A DNA stretch of 64,000 bases from Streptosporangium pseudovulgare (GCF_014648055.1 NZ_BMQJ01000004.1:310001-374000), one strand, 5' to 3'. Shown: positions 34,221 to 43,170, counted from the first letter of the stretch. Notes: generated by a model from the letters alone, not told the origin. Numbers and translations are program-made.

Positions 34221-35155
34221 GCCCATCGGTGGGCGTGGTCATCCCCACGCGGGGACATCGGCCCGACCGGCTGCGCGCCGCGATCCGCGCCGCGCTCGGC
34301 CAGGACCACCCCGGCCCCCTGGAGGTGGTCGTCGTCGTCGACGGCGGCGACCCGGCGGCGGTCGCCGACCGGACGGCCGACCTCCTGGCCGGCCGGTGCC
34401 CGGCCGCCTCCGGCGAGGAGGCGCCGCGCCGGGTCCGGGTGGTGGCCAACCGCCTCAGCCCCGGTCTGCCGGGGGCCCGAAACACCGGTATCGCGGTGCT
34501 CGGCACCGACCTGGTGGCCTTCTGCGACGACGACGACGAATGGGCGCCCGGCAAGGTCGCCGCCCAGGTCGCCGCCCTGGAGTCGCGGCCCGGCGCGGAG
34601 TTCTCCAGCTGCGCCATCGAGGTCGAGTACGGCTCGCGCCGCGTCCCCCGGCTGGCCGGGACCGGCACCGTCACCCGGGCGCACCTGCTGCGTTCGCGCA
34701 TGGTGATGGTCCACTCCTCGACGTTCCTGTTCCGGCGGGGCGCCTTCTGGGCCGACGAGAGCGCGCCGGGGGGCCAGAACGAAGACTGGGACCTCGCGCT
34801 GCGCGCGGCCGCGCGCCACCCGATCGTGCACGTGGACCGTCCCCTGGTGCGGGTGCGCTGGGGCGGTTCGGCGTACGCGACCCGCTGGGCCGACCGAATC
34901 GCCGGGCTGGAGTGGATGCTCGCCCGGCACCCCGATCTGGTCGTGGACCCGCGCGGCGCGGCGCGGGTCTACGGCCAGCTCGCCTTCCACCACGCCGCCC
35001 TCGGCCGGCGACGGGAGGCGGGCCGCTGGGCCTGGCGGGCGTTCACCGCGCGCCGCGGCGAGCCCCGGGTGCCGCTCGCGCTCGCCGTGGCCGCGGGCCT
35101 GGTGCCGGCCGGGACCGTCCTCGGGACGCTCCACAGTCTCGGGCGCGGCATCTGA
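34217..35155 (+). CDS. Family 2 glycosyltransferase
   Basis: A 312-residue GT-A enzyme. N-terminal nucleotide-sugar fold VGVVIPTRGHRPDRLRAAI and VVVVVDGGDP, the acceptor-side motif SPGLPGARNTGIAVLGTDLV and a DDDDEW metal motif. The later part has GGQNEDWDLALRAA (catalytic ED) and VRVRWGGSAYATRW. The C-terminal 70 residues are helical (HHAALGRRREAGRWAWRAF). Start GTG 34217 overlaps the sulfotransferase stop and its end overlaps the next gene (TGATG), so the three are co-translated. Confidence 0.9.
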   Translation: MSPSVGVVIPTRGHRPDRLRAAIRAALGQDHPGPLEVVVVVDGGDPAAVADRTADLLAGRCPAASGEEAPRRVRVVANRLSPGLPGARNTGIAVLGTDLVAFCDDDDEWAPGKVAAQVAALESRPGAEFSSCAIEVEYGSRRVPRLAGTGTVTRAHLLRSRMVMVHSSTFLFRRGAFWADESAPGGQNEDWDLALRAAARHPIVHVDRPLVRVRWGGSAYATRWADRIAGLEWMLARHPDLVVDPRGAARVYGQLAFHHAALGRRREAGRWAWRAFTARRGEPRVPLALAVAAGLVPAGTVLGTLHSLGRGI

Positions 35156-36126
35156 TGGCGCTCCGGGCCGTCCAGGAGACGCATCAGGCCCCGCAGAAGA
35201 CGCGCCAGGCCGGTCAGGAGGCCGGTTGGGCCGGTCAGGCGGCACGTCGGGCCGGCCGAACGCACGGAGCCGTTCCGGAGACGGCCGCCCGGGACGCGCA
35301 CCGACCCGCCCGGGAGGCGGTGCGCGCCCAGAGGCGGCCGTGGCCCGGCGACGACCACGGACGGCCGCGCCACCGGGTGCGCGTGGCGGGCCTCACGATC
35401 GACCCGATGACCGAGGGGGAGGTCGTCGACCACGTGGTCGGCGCGCTGAAACGCGGCGAGGGCGGTCACCTCGTCACCCCCAACATGGACATCGCCTGGA
35501 CCGCCGCCCACGACCCCGGGACGCGCGAGCTCGTCGAGCGGGCCGACCTGTCGGTCGCCGACGGCATGCCGCTGGTGTGGGCGGCCAGGCTGCTCGGCAC
35601 GCCCCTGCCGGCGAGGGTCGCCGGGGCCGACCTGATCTGGTCGCTGTCGGAGGCGGCCGCCTTCTACCGCCACCCGGTCTACCTCCTCGGCGGCCCGCCG
35701 GGGGTGGCCCGGCAGGCGGCCGACCGGCTGGTCCGGCGCCATCCCTCGCTCGTCGTCGCGGGCACGCAGGCTCCGCCGTACGGGTTCGAGACGGACCCCG
35801 GCGGCCACGACGAGATCAGGGAGGCGCTGGTGTCCGCCGCGCCCCGGCTGGTCTTCGTCGGGCTCGGCTTCCCCAAGCAGGAGCGGCTCATCGCGCGGCT
35901 CCGGGACGACCTTCCCGGCACCTGGTTCGTGGGGTGCGGCTCGGCCATCGCGTTCGCGGCCGGGGCGACGCCCCGGGCGCCGGTGTGGATGCGGGGGGCG
36001 GGGCTGGAGTGGCTCTTCCGCCTGGTTCACGAGCCCGGCCGGCTGGCCCGCCGCTACCTCCGCCACGACCTGCCCTTCACGCTCCGGCTCCTGGGCTCCT
36101 GCCTCCTGCATCGGCTCTTCTCCTGA
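35155..36126 (+). CDS. WecG/TagA/CpsF family glycosyltransferase
   Basis: A 323-residue GT26 enzyme that adds a sugar to a lipid-linked intermediate. Core motifs: HLVTPNMDIAWTAAHDPGTR, VADGMPLVWAARLLGTPLPA, RVAGADLIW, VYLLGGPPGVARQAA and FVGLGFPKQERLI. The first about 75 residues (HQAPQKTRQAGQEAGWAGQA and on) are low-complexity and not part of the family; GTG 35380 (VRVAGLTIDPMTEGE) would give the classical length, but ATG 35155 overlaps the GT2 stop. The last codons lie in a 31-32 bp tandem array. Confidence 0.88.
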   Translation: MALRAVQETHQAPQKTRQAGQEAGWAGQAARRAGRTHGAVPETAARDAHRPAREAVRAQRRPWPGDDHGRPRHRVRVAGLTIDPMTEGEVVDHVVGALKRGEGGHLVTPNMDIAWTAAHDPGTRELVERADLSVADGMPLVWAARLLGTPLPARVAGADLIWSLSEAAAFYRHPVYLLGGPPGVARQAADRLVRRHPSLVVAGTQAPPYGFETDPGGHDEIREALVSAAPRLVFVGLGFPKQERLIARLRDDLPGTWFVGCGSAIAFAAGATPRAPVWMRGAGLEWLFRLVHEPGRLARRYLRHDLPFTLRLLGSCLLHRLFS

Positions 36127-36203
36127 GCCCTGCCTTCTGCATCGGCTCTTCTCCTGGGCTCCTGCCTCCTGCGCCGGCTCTTCTCCTGAGCCCCGCCTCC
36201 CGG
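36088..36203. repeat. 32-bp tandem repeats over the WecG-like stop codon
   Basis: Units 36088-36119 (32 bp), 36120-36150 (31 bp), 36151-36182 (32 bp) and a partial fourth to 36203, each starting CTCCTG and ending CATCGGCTCTT or CGCCGGCTCTT. The stop TGA (36124-36126) arises from a G-to-A-type variant in the second copy. Confidence 0.85.
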
Positions 36204-36267
36204 CCGGTTCGGTCACGCTCCCGGGCCCCGCGTCCCGGTTGACCTGGTCGTCCGGCCGAACTAGCTT

Positions 36268-36283
36268 TTACTCATGCGAGTAA
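36268..36283. promoter_or_regulatory. Inverted repeat over the start codon of the TetR gene
   Basis: TTACTC (36268-36273) and GAGTAA (36278-36283), 4-nt spacer; the ATG (36274) is in the spacer. TAGCTT (36262-36267) is a possible -10 that would start transcription at the ATG. Bound protein would block its own transcription or translation, so it is a likely autoregulatory operator. Confidence 0.6.
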
Positions 36284-36924
36284 GCCAGGCCGGTGAGGGA
36301 CGCTCGCTCGCCGCGACCGCCCGCCGCGCGCAGATCGTGGCGGCGACCATCGAGACGATCGCCGAGCTGGGCTACCCGCAGACCTCCTTCGCCCGCATCG
36401 CCGAGCGGGCCGGGCTGAGCAGCACCCGGCTCATCTCCTACCACTTCGCGGGCAAGGACGAGCTGATCGGCGCGGTCGTCACCGAGGTCCACCGGACGAT
36501 CGGGCGGTTCATGGCCGAACGGCTGGCCGACCTTCCCGATGCCCGGCGCGCGCTGCGGGCCTACATCACCGGCGTGGTGGAGTTCGTCGCCGGACACCGG
36601 GCGCAGATGCAGGCATTGATGGAGATCTTCCTCGACTTCCGCGGGAAGGACGGCGACGACCGCTCCTACGACGCCGCGACCGAACGGCAGGTCCTCGGCT
36701 CCCTTGAGGAGATCCTGCGCTGGGGGCAGGCCACCGGCGAGTTCCGCGACTTCGACACCTTCGTGATGGCCGCGACCGTCCAGCGGTCCGTGGACGGCCT
36801 GCCGTTCCTGCTGCGAACCGAGCCCGAGCTCGACCTTTCCCGCTACGCGGACGAGCTGGCGACCATCTTCGACCTCGCCACCCGGAACCGGCGCCCCCTC
36901 TCCGAAGGTGAGGAGGCCCGGTGA
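36274..36924 (+). CDS. TetR/AcrR family regulator
   Basis: A 216-residue regulator. HTH at residues about 18-62: RRAQIVAATIETIAELGYPQ, TSFARIAERAGLSSTRLISY, HFAGKDELIGAVV. The ligand domain contains MQALMEIFLDFRGKDGDDR and TVQRSVDGLPFLLRTEPELD. It stands alone between the glycosyltransferase operon and the leftward protease-sigma operon, and could regulate either or neither. Its start codon lies inside a palindrome and the message is probably leaderless. Confidence 0.9.
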   Translation: MRVSQAGEGRSLAATARRAQIVAATIETIAELGYPQTSFARIAERAGLSSTRLISYHFAGKDELIGAVVTEVHRTIGRFMAERLADLPDARRALRAYITGVVEFVAGHRAQMQALMEIFLDFRGKDGDDRSYDAATERQVLGSLEEILRWGQATGEFRDFDTFVMAATVQRSVDGLPFLLRTEPELDLSRYADELATIFDLATRNRRPLSEGEEAR

Positions 36925-36971
36925 ACGGACGCGGTCCGACCCGTGGGCGCCGCCCCGCGCGCCTCCGCGGA

Positions 36972-38537
36972 TCAGTCGTCCACGAGGGTGACGCGCTGGT
37001 CGGCTGAGCCGGTGTAGGGGCCGTAGAGGATGAACGCCGTCGGCGGACGCTTGCCGGCGAATTCCTTGCCGATGGACAGTGCCTTGCCGGAAGGGACGCT
37101 CACCAGCCGGCGTACGCCGTCACTGAAGGCCGGGCGGTGCCAGCGCTGGGCCGGGACGGAGGCGCATGGCTTGATCCGGACCGCGAGCATGCCGCCGCCG
37201 TTGAAGGCGACGGTGTCGTACCGCTCGCCGGCGGCCAGGCAGCGTCCGCTGACGACGTTGACGAGCTGGAACCGCTGGGCGCCGCCCCGCGTACGCCAGG
37301 CCGTACGCGGGTCGGCGCACGGCAGCGCCGCCACCAGCCCACCCGCGGCACCGACGCATCGGCCCGCGTAGGCGATCCGGGTGCCCGGCTGGGGGCTGGG
37401 CTCGCGGGGGGACCGCGACGCGGGTCTCGGGGTCGTCACGCGGGCGGCCGGGGTTCTCTCGCGGGTGGGAGCCCGGGTCCTCACGCGGGTGGACTCGGGC
37501 TCCCGGGGCCTCACACGGGTGGGCCTCGGGGTGGGTGACGCGCCCGGCGCGGGCGCGGCGACCTGCGCGGGCGGGGAGGGGGCCGGATCCGCCGGCAGAG
37601 TGAACACGGCCACGGTCACGGCCACGGCCACGGCGGCGATGATCGCCGTCACCCCCGACACCGGGATCACCCAGCCCGGCAGCGCGGCCCCCTTCGACGC
37701 GACGCCCGGCGTCCCGGTCCCCGCCCCGGCCGGTGTCCCGGCGGGGGCCCCGGCCCCCGCCGTGCCCGGTGCCCCCGCTCCCGCCGCGGTCCACTTCCCC
37801 GCTCCCAGGGCGAGCGGGAACAGGGCGATCGGCAGCGCCGCGCGGAGCGTGGCGTTGAGGTCGAGCAGCTCCGCGTGCGCCCGGGCGCAGCTCGCGCAGG
37901 ATTCCAGGTGCCCGCGCAGCGCCCGCGGAAGGCGGCCGCTTCTCTTGCGCACGACCGCCGCCAGCGGTTCGGCGTACTCCCGGCAGCGGGGTGACGCGCC
38001 GGACGCGTACGCGGCCAGGTACGCCTTGCGCAGCCCCTCGCGGGCGCGGAAGGCCAGCACGCCGACGTTGCCGGGAGTGATGCCGAGGATCTTCGCGACC
38101 CGCTCGGGCTCCTCGTCCTCGATCAGGGTGTGCCAGAGCACGGTCTGCCAGCGTGCGGGCAGCGAGCGGTAGGCGCGGGTCACGAGATCGTCCGGCGGCT
38201 CCGGCGCGTCCGTCGTGAGATCGTCCTCGCGGAACTCGTCGGTCAGGACGAACCGCTGGTCGGAGCGCGCCCACTCCGCCGCCGTGTTGCGGACCACCGC
38301 GTACAGATAGGGACGCCAGTCGCCGATCGGTCCGGCCGGGCCGTTCCGGACGGTCCGCAGGGTCCGCGCGAACGCCTCGCTGGCCAGGTCCTCGGCGGTG
38401 TGCGGGTCCCGGCACAGGCGGCGGGCGAAAGCGATGACGGCCGGGTAGTGCCGCTCGTACAACTCGGAGACGGCACGGTCGTCCCCGGCCCTGACCATTC
38501 GGGTCAGGGCCAGATCATCACTTTCCGGGTTGATCAC
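36972..38537 (-). CDS. ECF sigma factor fused to anti-sigma zinc finger, membrane helix and lectin-like sensor
   Basis: A 521-residue single-chain signalling protein. Residues about 20-95 are sigma region 2 (YERHYPAVIAFARRLCRDPH, WRPYLYAVVRNTAAEWAR) and about 118-175 region 4 (LPARWQTVLWHTLIEDEEPE, ILGITPGNVGVLAFRAREGL). Then comes a zinc-binding anti-sigma motif, C185 with H210-x3-C214-x2-C217. Residues about 287-314 form one membrane helix, 315-385 a Pro/Thr/Arg stalk, and 386-521 an extracytoplasmic beta-trefoil with three QRF/QRW/QRV-type Q-x-W motifs and cysteines at 394, 407, 433 and 458. Fused ECF factors of this kind are known in actinobacteria. The GTG start directly follows the TAA of the protease gene. 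Confidence 0.9.
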   Translation of the reverse strand: MINPESDDLALTRMVRAGDDRAVSELYERHYPAVIAFARRLCRDPHTAEDLASEAFARTLRTVRNGPAGPIGDWRPYLYAVVRNTAAEWARSDQRFVLTDEFREDDLTTDAPEPPDDLVTRAYRSLPARWQTVLWHTLIEDEEPERVAKILGITPGNVGVLAFRAREGLRKAYLAAYASGASPRCREYAEPLAAVVRKRSGRLPRALRGHLESCASCARAHAELLDLNATLRAALPIALFPLALGAGKWTAAGAGAPGTAGAGAPAGTPAGAGTGTPGVASKGAALPGWVIPVSGVTAIIAAVAVAVTVAVFTLPADPAPSPPAQVAAPAPGASPTPRPTRVRPREPESTRVRTRAPTRERTPAARVTTPRPASRSPREPSPQPGTRIAYAGRCVGAAGGLVAALPCADPRTAWRTRGGAQRFQLVNVVSGRCLAAGERYDTVAFNGGGMLAVRIKPCASVPAQRWHRPAFSDGVRRLVSVPSGKALSIGKEFAGKRPPTAFILYGPYTGSADQRVTLVDD

Positions 38538-40322
38538 TTATCTGATTGTAAATTTGACGGAATTCTTCTGATACGCGGCCTTGGCGTAGACGCCGGCGGG
38601 CTTGGCGGAGGAGGCGACGAGGCGGGTGGCCTTCGTGGTCGCGCTCTTCAGCGTGACCGAGCCGCCGGCCTTCTCCAGCAGCCAGCACTGTCCCTTGGCG
38701 GCCCCGCTGCACTTGACCAGGACGACCGAGCGCTTGCCGCCGCTGACCTTGCCGAGCGCCATGCAGCGGTTCTGGCGGCGCACCTGCACGTGCTCGCCGA
38801 CCGTCACGACGTTCCACGTGGCGCCGCAGGCACCGAGGCGCACCCTGGTGCCGGACGAGGTCAGGCAGGTGCCGTACGTGCTCCTGAACCGGACGTTCCG
38901 GCCCCGCACGGGGGTCTCGGCGGGGGCGGGGGTGGGGTCGAGCGACTCGGCCGGGCCCGACGTGACGGCCGGCTCCGGAGCGGAGGTCGGCGTCGCGGTC
39001 GGCGCGCCGGTCGGTCCGGCGGTCGGTCCGGCGGTCGGTCCGGTGGTCGGCCGGGCGGTCGACTGTGACGTGGCCGTCGGGGCCGGGGTGCTCGGCCGGG
39101 TGGGCGAGGAGGCCAGGCCGCCCAGCAGCTCGGCCACGAACTCACCCTTGCCGTCGCGTACCACCGCTCCGCCGTCACGGTTGTCCTTGACGGCCGGCTT
39201 CCCGCCGGCGCGGCTGGTGAAGTTGGTCCTGTCCTGACCGGCGTCCGGCAGCCACTGCTGCGCCTTGTCCTTCTTCGCGCACGGGCCGGTCACGACGGTG
39301 TCCGCCATGGTGAGGCAGCGGCCGGTCGCCGCGTTGCGGATCGTGAGGTACCCGTCGTCGTCGATGCCGCGCTGCCACGTCTGCGCGGAGCCGTCCGTAC
39401 ACGCGCGCTGCACGACCTGTGCCGCGCTCCCGTCGAGGCATCTGCCGCCGTCCACCACCTTGATGCGGAACCGCCACACCGGGCTCGGCTGGTCCTGGAT
39501 CAGGTACGGGCTGAACGCGACGTTCCTGATCCTCTCCAGCTCCGGTTGCCGTACCGGCGTCGGCTCGAAGTACCGGAAGTCGTCGATCCGGCACGAGTCG
39601 AGGTGGTAGTTGGACGCGGGGTCGCTCGTGCACTCCTTCCGGGTGCCCATGTTCCGGCAGACCGGGTCGTTGCCGTTCACGCCGCCCCCGTCGCAGTGCG
39701 AGAGCCCGAAGCTGTGGATCAGCTCGTGGGTGAGCCCGGCCTCGCTCCAGCACCAGCGCGGGAGGATGACGTTGCCGGTGCTCAGGCCGGCGTTGGCGCC
39801 GCCGCCCGTACAGGAGTCCGTGATCTCGTTGTCCCTGACGAGGTACAACGGCTTGACCCGGTTGGTCTGCCAGAGCGTACGCACCAGGGCCGGCTGGGAG
39901 GCGAGGTTCTCCGCCATCGCCTTGCCCATCTCGGCTCGGTTGCGGCCCTTGGTGAACGGCAGCTTCGCCACCACCGGACGGCAGTCACCGTCCTGCACGA
40001 ACCGGATCCGCCGGGAGACCCCGAACCGCTCGGCACTTGAGTCGACCGTCTGGTCGGTCTCCCAGATGGTGTTCAGCAGGGCGGCGCTGTCGGCCTCCCA
40101 GGCGTCCTGCCCGGGCTGGTGGACGTAGATCGGCAGCACCCAGCCCTTGTCCTTGGCATCCACCTCGTCACAGGCGAACCGCGACTGGGCCGCCGGAACC
40201 GCCGCCGTGGCGGACGACTGGACCGCCGGGGCCGCCGCCACGGCGGGCGACGGCGCCGCCAGGCCCGCCCCGCCCATCGACAACAGCAGCGCCGCTATGA
40301 GGATGGATCTCAACGTGCTCAA
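38538..40322 (-). CDS. Secreted metzincin-type metalloprotease with two lectin-like domains
   Basis: A 594-residue exported protein. Signal peptide residues 1-30 (STLRSILIAALLLSMGGAG). The catalytic zinc motif H199-E200-x2-H203-x2-G206-x2-H209 sits in THELIHSFGLSH with many cysteines around it (C171, C191, C210, C222, C231, C244). Residues about 283-360 are a first ricin-type beta-trefoil part (GGRCLDGSAAQVVQRAC, QTWQRG, GRCLTMADTVVTGPC, QQWLPD), 405-470 a Pro/Thr-rich linker with GPTAGPTAGPT repeats, and 475-594 a second trefoil-like domain. TTG 40322 is 6 nt after AAAGGAG. Its TAA abuts the sigma-factor GTG, so both form one operon. Confidence 0.85.
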   Translation of the reverse strand: MSTLRSILIAALLLSMGGAGLAAPSPAVAAAPAVQSSATAAVPAAQSRFACDEVDAKDKGWVLPIYVHQPGQDAWEADSAALLNTIWETDQTVDSSAERFGVSRRIRFVQDGDCRPVVAKLPFTKGRNRAEMGKAMAENLASQPALVRTLWQTNRVKPLYLVRDNEITDSCTGGGANAGLSTGNVILPRWCWSEAGLTHELIHSFGLSHCDGGGVNGNDPVCRNMGTRKECTSDPASNYHLDSCRIDDFRYFEPTPVRQPELERIRNVAFSPYLIQDQPSPVWRFRIKVVDGGRCLDGSAAQVVQRACTDGSAQTWQRGIDDDGYLTIRNAATGRCLTMADTVVTGPCAKKDKAQQWLPDAGQDRTNFTSRAGGKPAVKDNRDGGAVVRDGKGEFVAELLGGLASSPTRPSTPAPTATSQSTARPTTGPTAGPTAGPTGAPTATPTSAPEPAVTSGPAESLDPTPAPAETPVRGRNVRFRSTYGTCLTSSGTRVRLGACGATWNVVTVGEHVQVRRQNRCMALGKVSGGKRSVVLVKCSGAAKGQCWLLEKAGGSVTLKSATTKATRLVASSAKPAGVYAKAAYQKNSVKFTIR

Positions 40323-40531
40323 TCCGAGCTCCTTTCGTTCACAGAGGAAGGAGTCCGGCCACTCGCCTGGATTACGCGGCTTCGGATATTTTTCTGTCCT
40401 GTCGCGGTTTCGTGGTGTTCGAGGCGGCCACACGCGTGGTGTGGGAGCCGAGGGGGTCGTCGCCGGCCATGACGGTGACCGCCCTCCTTCCGGGCTGCCG
40501 CGGCCCGCCGTACGGCGGCCGTCCGCACGGA
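40323..40531. promoter_or_regulatory. Likely promoter region of the protease-sigma operon
   Basis: 209 bp without a gene. The ribosome site AAAGGAG (minus strand, about 40335-40329) belongs to the protease gene. An AT-rich patch on the minus strand, ACAGAAAAATATCCGAAG (about 40402-40385), is the best promoter candidate. I cannot identify a clear ECF -35 (GGAAC-like) element. Confidence 0.4.
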
Positions 40532-41437
40532 TCAGGGAGCGGCCAGCCGCCTGATCCGGTGGGCCTCCTCGCGGCTCAGCCGCGCCGCGGCCGAGGCCGC
40601 CGCCCGCCGGGAGTCCATCGGGCGGTACGCGGTGCGGGACAGGCCGCTCCAGGCGAAGCCGCCGCCCGGCCGCCCGGCGGCCGCGGTGCAGGCGCGGGAG
40701 ATGCGGCGTTCGGCGCGGGAGGACCAGGTCAGGCCCGCCCAGTCGTACAGGCCGCGGAAACCCCGCACCGGGTCGGCGGCCAGCTCCTCGTAGCTCACCA
40801 GCAGGATGCCGGGGTGCCGCGCGGCGAGGTCGGCGGCGACGTCCCGGGCGGCCCGCCACAGGGCGACGGTCGTGGTCATCGGATCCGGGCAGTCCGCCAG
40901 TGGGCGCAGCTCCGCCAGGCACGGGTGGTCGCGGACCAGCAGCGGCTGCCCGAGCAGCTCCCGGGGGCTGACCGCCCAGCCGAGCCGCCGCCAGCTCCCC
41001 ACCAGCCCCACCGGGTCGCGGAGCAGCAGGATCACCCGGCAACCCAGCCGCTCGGCGAACCAGCCGGCCGAGAACAGCGCGAAGGGGTCGTCCAGCAGCG
41101 CCCGCCGTCCGGCCAGCCTGCCCAGCGTGAACGCCGTGCCGTACCGGACCAGCCGTGCCAGGTCGTACGGCGAGCGGTTGCGGCGCAGCTCGGCCAGGAA
41201 GCGGTAGCGCAGCGCGACGGTGTCGGCGAAGGCGCGCAGCCAGACCGCCTCGTTGTCCGGGCAGATGTACTGGAAGCGGTGGGTCACGCGGGCGTCGAGC
41301 ACCCCCGGGCAGCCGCCGGGCGGATGCCCGGGGTTCAGGGGCTCGTTGACGTAGACCAGCTCGCCCCCGGCGGCGAGCATCTTGCCCGTCCAGCTCGTGC
41401 CGCTCCTCGGCAACCCGGTCACCAGCACGGGCGTCAT
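40532..41437 (-). CDS. Sulfotransferase family protein (2 of 3)
   Basis: A 301-residue sulfotransferase with the PAPS loop at the extreme N-terminus (PVLVTGLPRSGTSWTGKMLA) and a 3'-phosphate motif VILLLRDPVGLVGSWRRLGW. It also has LVSYEELAADPVRGFRGLYDW, the usual C-terminal element, and YVNEPLNPGH. It differs strongly from the other two in this window, so a different sulfation site is likely. Its ATG overlaps the end of the flippase gene by 4 bp. Confidence 0.9.
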   Translation of the reverse strand: MTPVLVTGLPRSGTSWTGKMLAAGGELVYVNEPLNPGHPPGGCPGVLDARVTHRFQYICPDNEAVWLRAFADTVALRYRFLAELRRNRSPYDLARLVRYGTAFTLGRLAGRRALLDDPFALFSAGWFAERLGCRVILLLRDPVGLVGSWRRLGWAVSPRELLGQPLLVRDHPCLAELRPLADCPDPMTTTVALWRAARDVAADLAARHPGILLVSYEELAADPVRGFRGLYDWAGLTWSSRAERRISRACTAAAGRPGGGFAWSGLSRTAYRPMDSRRAAASAAARLSREEAHRIRRLAAP

Positions 41438-43128
41438 CGGCGGCCTCCGGCTCGGCGGCCCGGATCCCCGCCGGTACCGCGCTCCGTGTCCCCGCCCGGA
41501 TCATGGCCCGGTTCCCCGCCGGTACCGCGCTCTGTGGCCCTGCTCGGATCATGGCCCGGTTCCCCGCCGGTACCGCGCTCTGTGGCCCTGCTCGGATCAT
41601 GGCCCGGTTCCCTGTCCGCGTCATGGTCCGCGACGTGGAACAGGTCCCCGTCCGCCCCACGGTCCGCGTCGTCCATGTCGGCGGACGCGGGCGGGGAGGC
41701 CGTACGGCGCGGCGGACGCCACGGCGTCAGCGCGGCGACGCTGTGCGCGCCGAAGGGGCGCAGGCCGTAGCGCCGGTTGATCCGCCACAGCGGGAGCAGG
41801 TTCTTGACCAGCGTGCCCCCGGACCAGCCGAGGGCGGCGCCGAGCACGCCCGCGGAGGGGACCAGCAGCACGTCCAGCGCCACGGTCGTCGCGACGGCCG
41901 CCACCAGGTTGGCCAGGCTGGAACGGGTGTGCCCGGCCGCGGACAGCGCCACGTCGGCCATGCCGCAGGCGGTGGCGGCCATCATCGTCCCGGCCAGCAC
42001 GAGCGCCACCGGCACGCCGGAGGCGTAGCCGTCACCGAACACGCCGAGCAGCCACGGCGCGAGCGAGGCGTAGCCCAGCCAGATCGGCCAGGTCGGCACG
42101 ACCAGCCACATCGTGGCCGACTGGTACAGCGCGCGGGCGCGCGGCAGGTCTCCCTCGGCCAGCGCGCGCACCAGCCCGGGCTGCACCGCCTGGGCCAGCC
42201 CCTGCCCGGCGAGCTGTCCCACGACCTTGAACCGGGTCGCCGCGGTGTAGACGGCCGCCTCCGCCGGGCCGGCGAGCGCCGCGACGACCAGGACGTCCAG
42301 CCGCTGGAAGACCGACTGGAGCGCGGCTGCGGCCGACCGGGGCCAGGTGTCGCGCCACAGGTCGAGCGCGGCGCCCGGCGGGCGCGGCCCGCGCGGCAGC
42401 CGCCGGCGCAGCCAGAGCGCGGCCGGCACCAGGACCACCGTGTACGGCCAGGCCCAGGCCGCCGCGAGCGCCGTGAGCGTGACGGCGTCCACTGCCTTCA
42501 CTGCCTCCGCTGCCTCCACGGCGTTCATGGAGGCCACGGCGTTCACGGCGGCCGGCGCGAGGCCGCCCCCGCCGGTGTGCGCGGCCCAGAGGACCAGCGC
42601 CACCCCGGCGAGCTGGGCCGACGGCAGGAACAGGCCGGTGAGCAGGACGGTGGGCCGCATCGCGCCGAACCCGCGGGTCGCGGCCACCGCGACGTCCGCG
42701 CACACCACCGCCGGCAGCGCGGCGGCCAGCACGCGCGACGCGGGGTCGGCAGGGTAGCGGGCGGCGACGACGGCGACGGCGACGGCCAGCGAGAGCGCCG
42801 CGACCGGGACGAACGCCGCGCGGACGTAGCCGCGGGCGGGGCCGTAACCCAGGGGGCGTGACCGGGCGATGAGGCGGACCAGCCCGTTTCCGGCGTCCAG
42901 GCGCAGAATCCCGGCGGTGGTCAGGCAGAGCGCCGTCGCGGTGAAGAACGCTCCCGCCGTCTGCCGGTCCGTCCCCCGGGTGACCAGCACGACCGTCGCG
43001 AACTGCGCGGCGGCGCCTGCCCCGGCCCCGGCCAGGCCCGCCAGCCCGGCCCGCGCCGTCCCGCGCATCGAGCCCGGTCCGCCCGGTGCGGTGCGGCCCG
43101 GCGGGCGCGGGGAGGTCAGTGCGGCCAC
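41434..43128 (-). CDS. Wzx-like polysaccharide flippase (MOP superfamily)
   Basis: A 564-residue protein with about 12 membrane helices (GLAGLAGAGAGAAAQFATVVL; FFTATALCLTTAGILRL; YVRAAFVPVAALSLAVAVAV and more), typical of flippases that move lipid-linked glycans outward. VFQRLDVLVVAALAGPAEAAVYTAATRF is a family-like segment. Oddities: a low-complexity loop (AVNAVASMNAVEAAEAVKAV) in the middle, and a C-terminal tail of three 16-residue repeats (EPGHDPSRATERGTGG). It is coupled to sulfotransferase 2 by ATGA. Confidence 0.85.
   Translation of the reverse strand: MAALTSPRPPGRTAPGGPGSMRGTARAGLAGLAGAGAGAAAQFATVVLVTRGTDRQTAGAFFTATALCLTTAGILRLDAGNGLVRLIARSRPLGYGPARGYVRAAFVPVAALSLAVAVAVVAARYPADPASRVLAAALPAVVCADVAVAATRGFGAMRPTVLLTGLFLPSAQLAGVALVLWAAHTGGGGLAPAAVNAVASMNAVEAAEAVKAVDAVTLTALAAAWAWPYTVVLVPAALWLRRRLPRGPRPPGAALDLWRDTWPRSAAAALQSVFQRLDVLVVAALAGPAEAAVYTAATRFKVVGQLAGQGLAQAVQPGLVRALAEGDLPRARALYQSATMWLVVPTWPIWLGYASLAPWLLGVFGDGYASGVPVALVLAGTMMAATACGMADVALSAAGHTRSSLANLVAAVATTVALDVLLVPSAGVLGAALGWSGGTLVKNLLPLWRINRRYGLRPFGAHSVAALTPWRPPRRTASPPASADMDDADRGADGDLFHVADHDADREPGHDPSRATERGTGGEPGHDPSRATERGTGGEPGHDPGGDTERGTGGDPGRRAGGRR
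41466..41609. repeat. Three 48-bp tandem repeats in the flippase 3' end
   Basis: Units 41466-41513, 41514-41561 and 41562-41609; the last two are identical and the first differs at about six positions. The 48-bp period keeps the frame and encodes 16-residue repeats at the C-terminus of the flippase. Confidence 0.9.
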
Positions 43129-43170
43129 GACGGCCTCCCGGCGGCCGGTCCGGGAGCGTGGGACGTGGAT

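Noticed and set aside
38538-41660. A protease of over 1000 residues extending into the next gene
   Set aside because: The extra N-terminal frame is antisense-like or out-of-frame sequence over sulfotransferase 2; TTG 40322 with AAAGGAG and a signal peptide gives a normal secreted protein.
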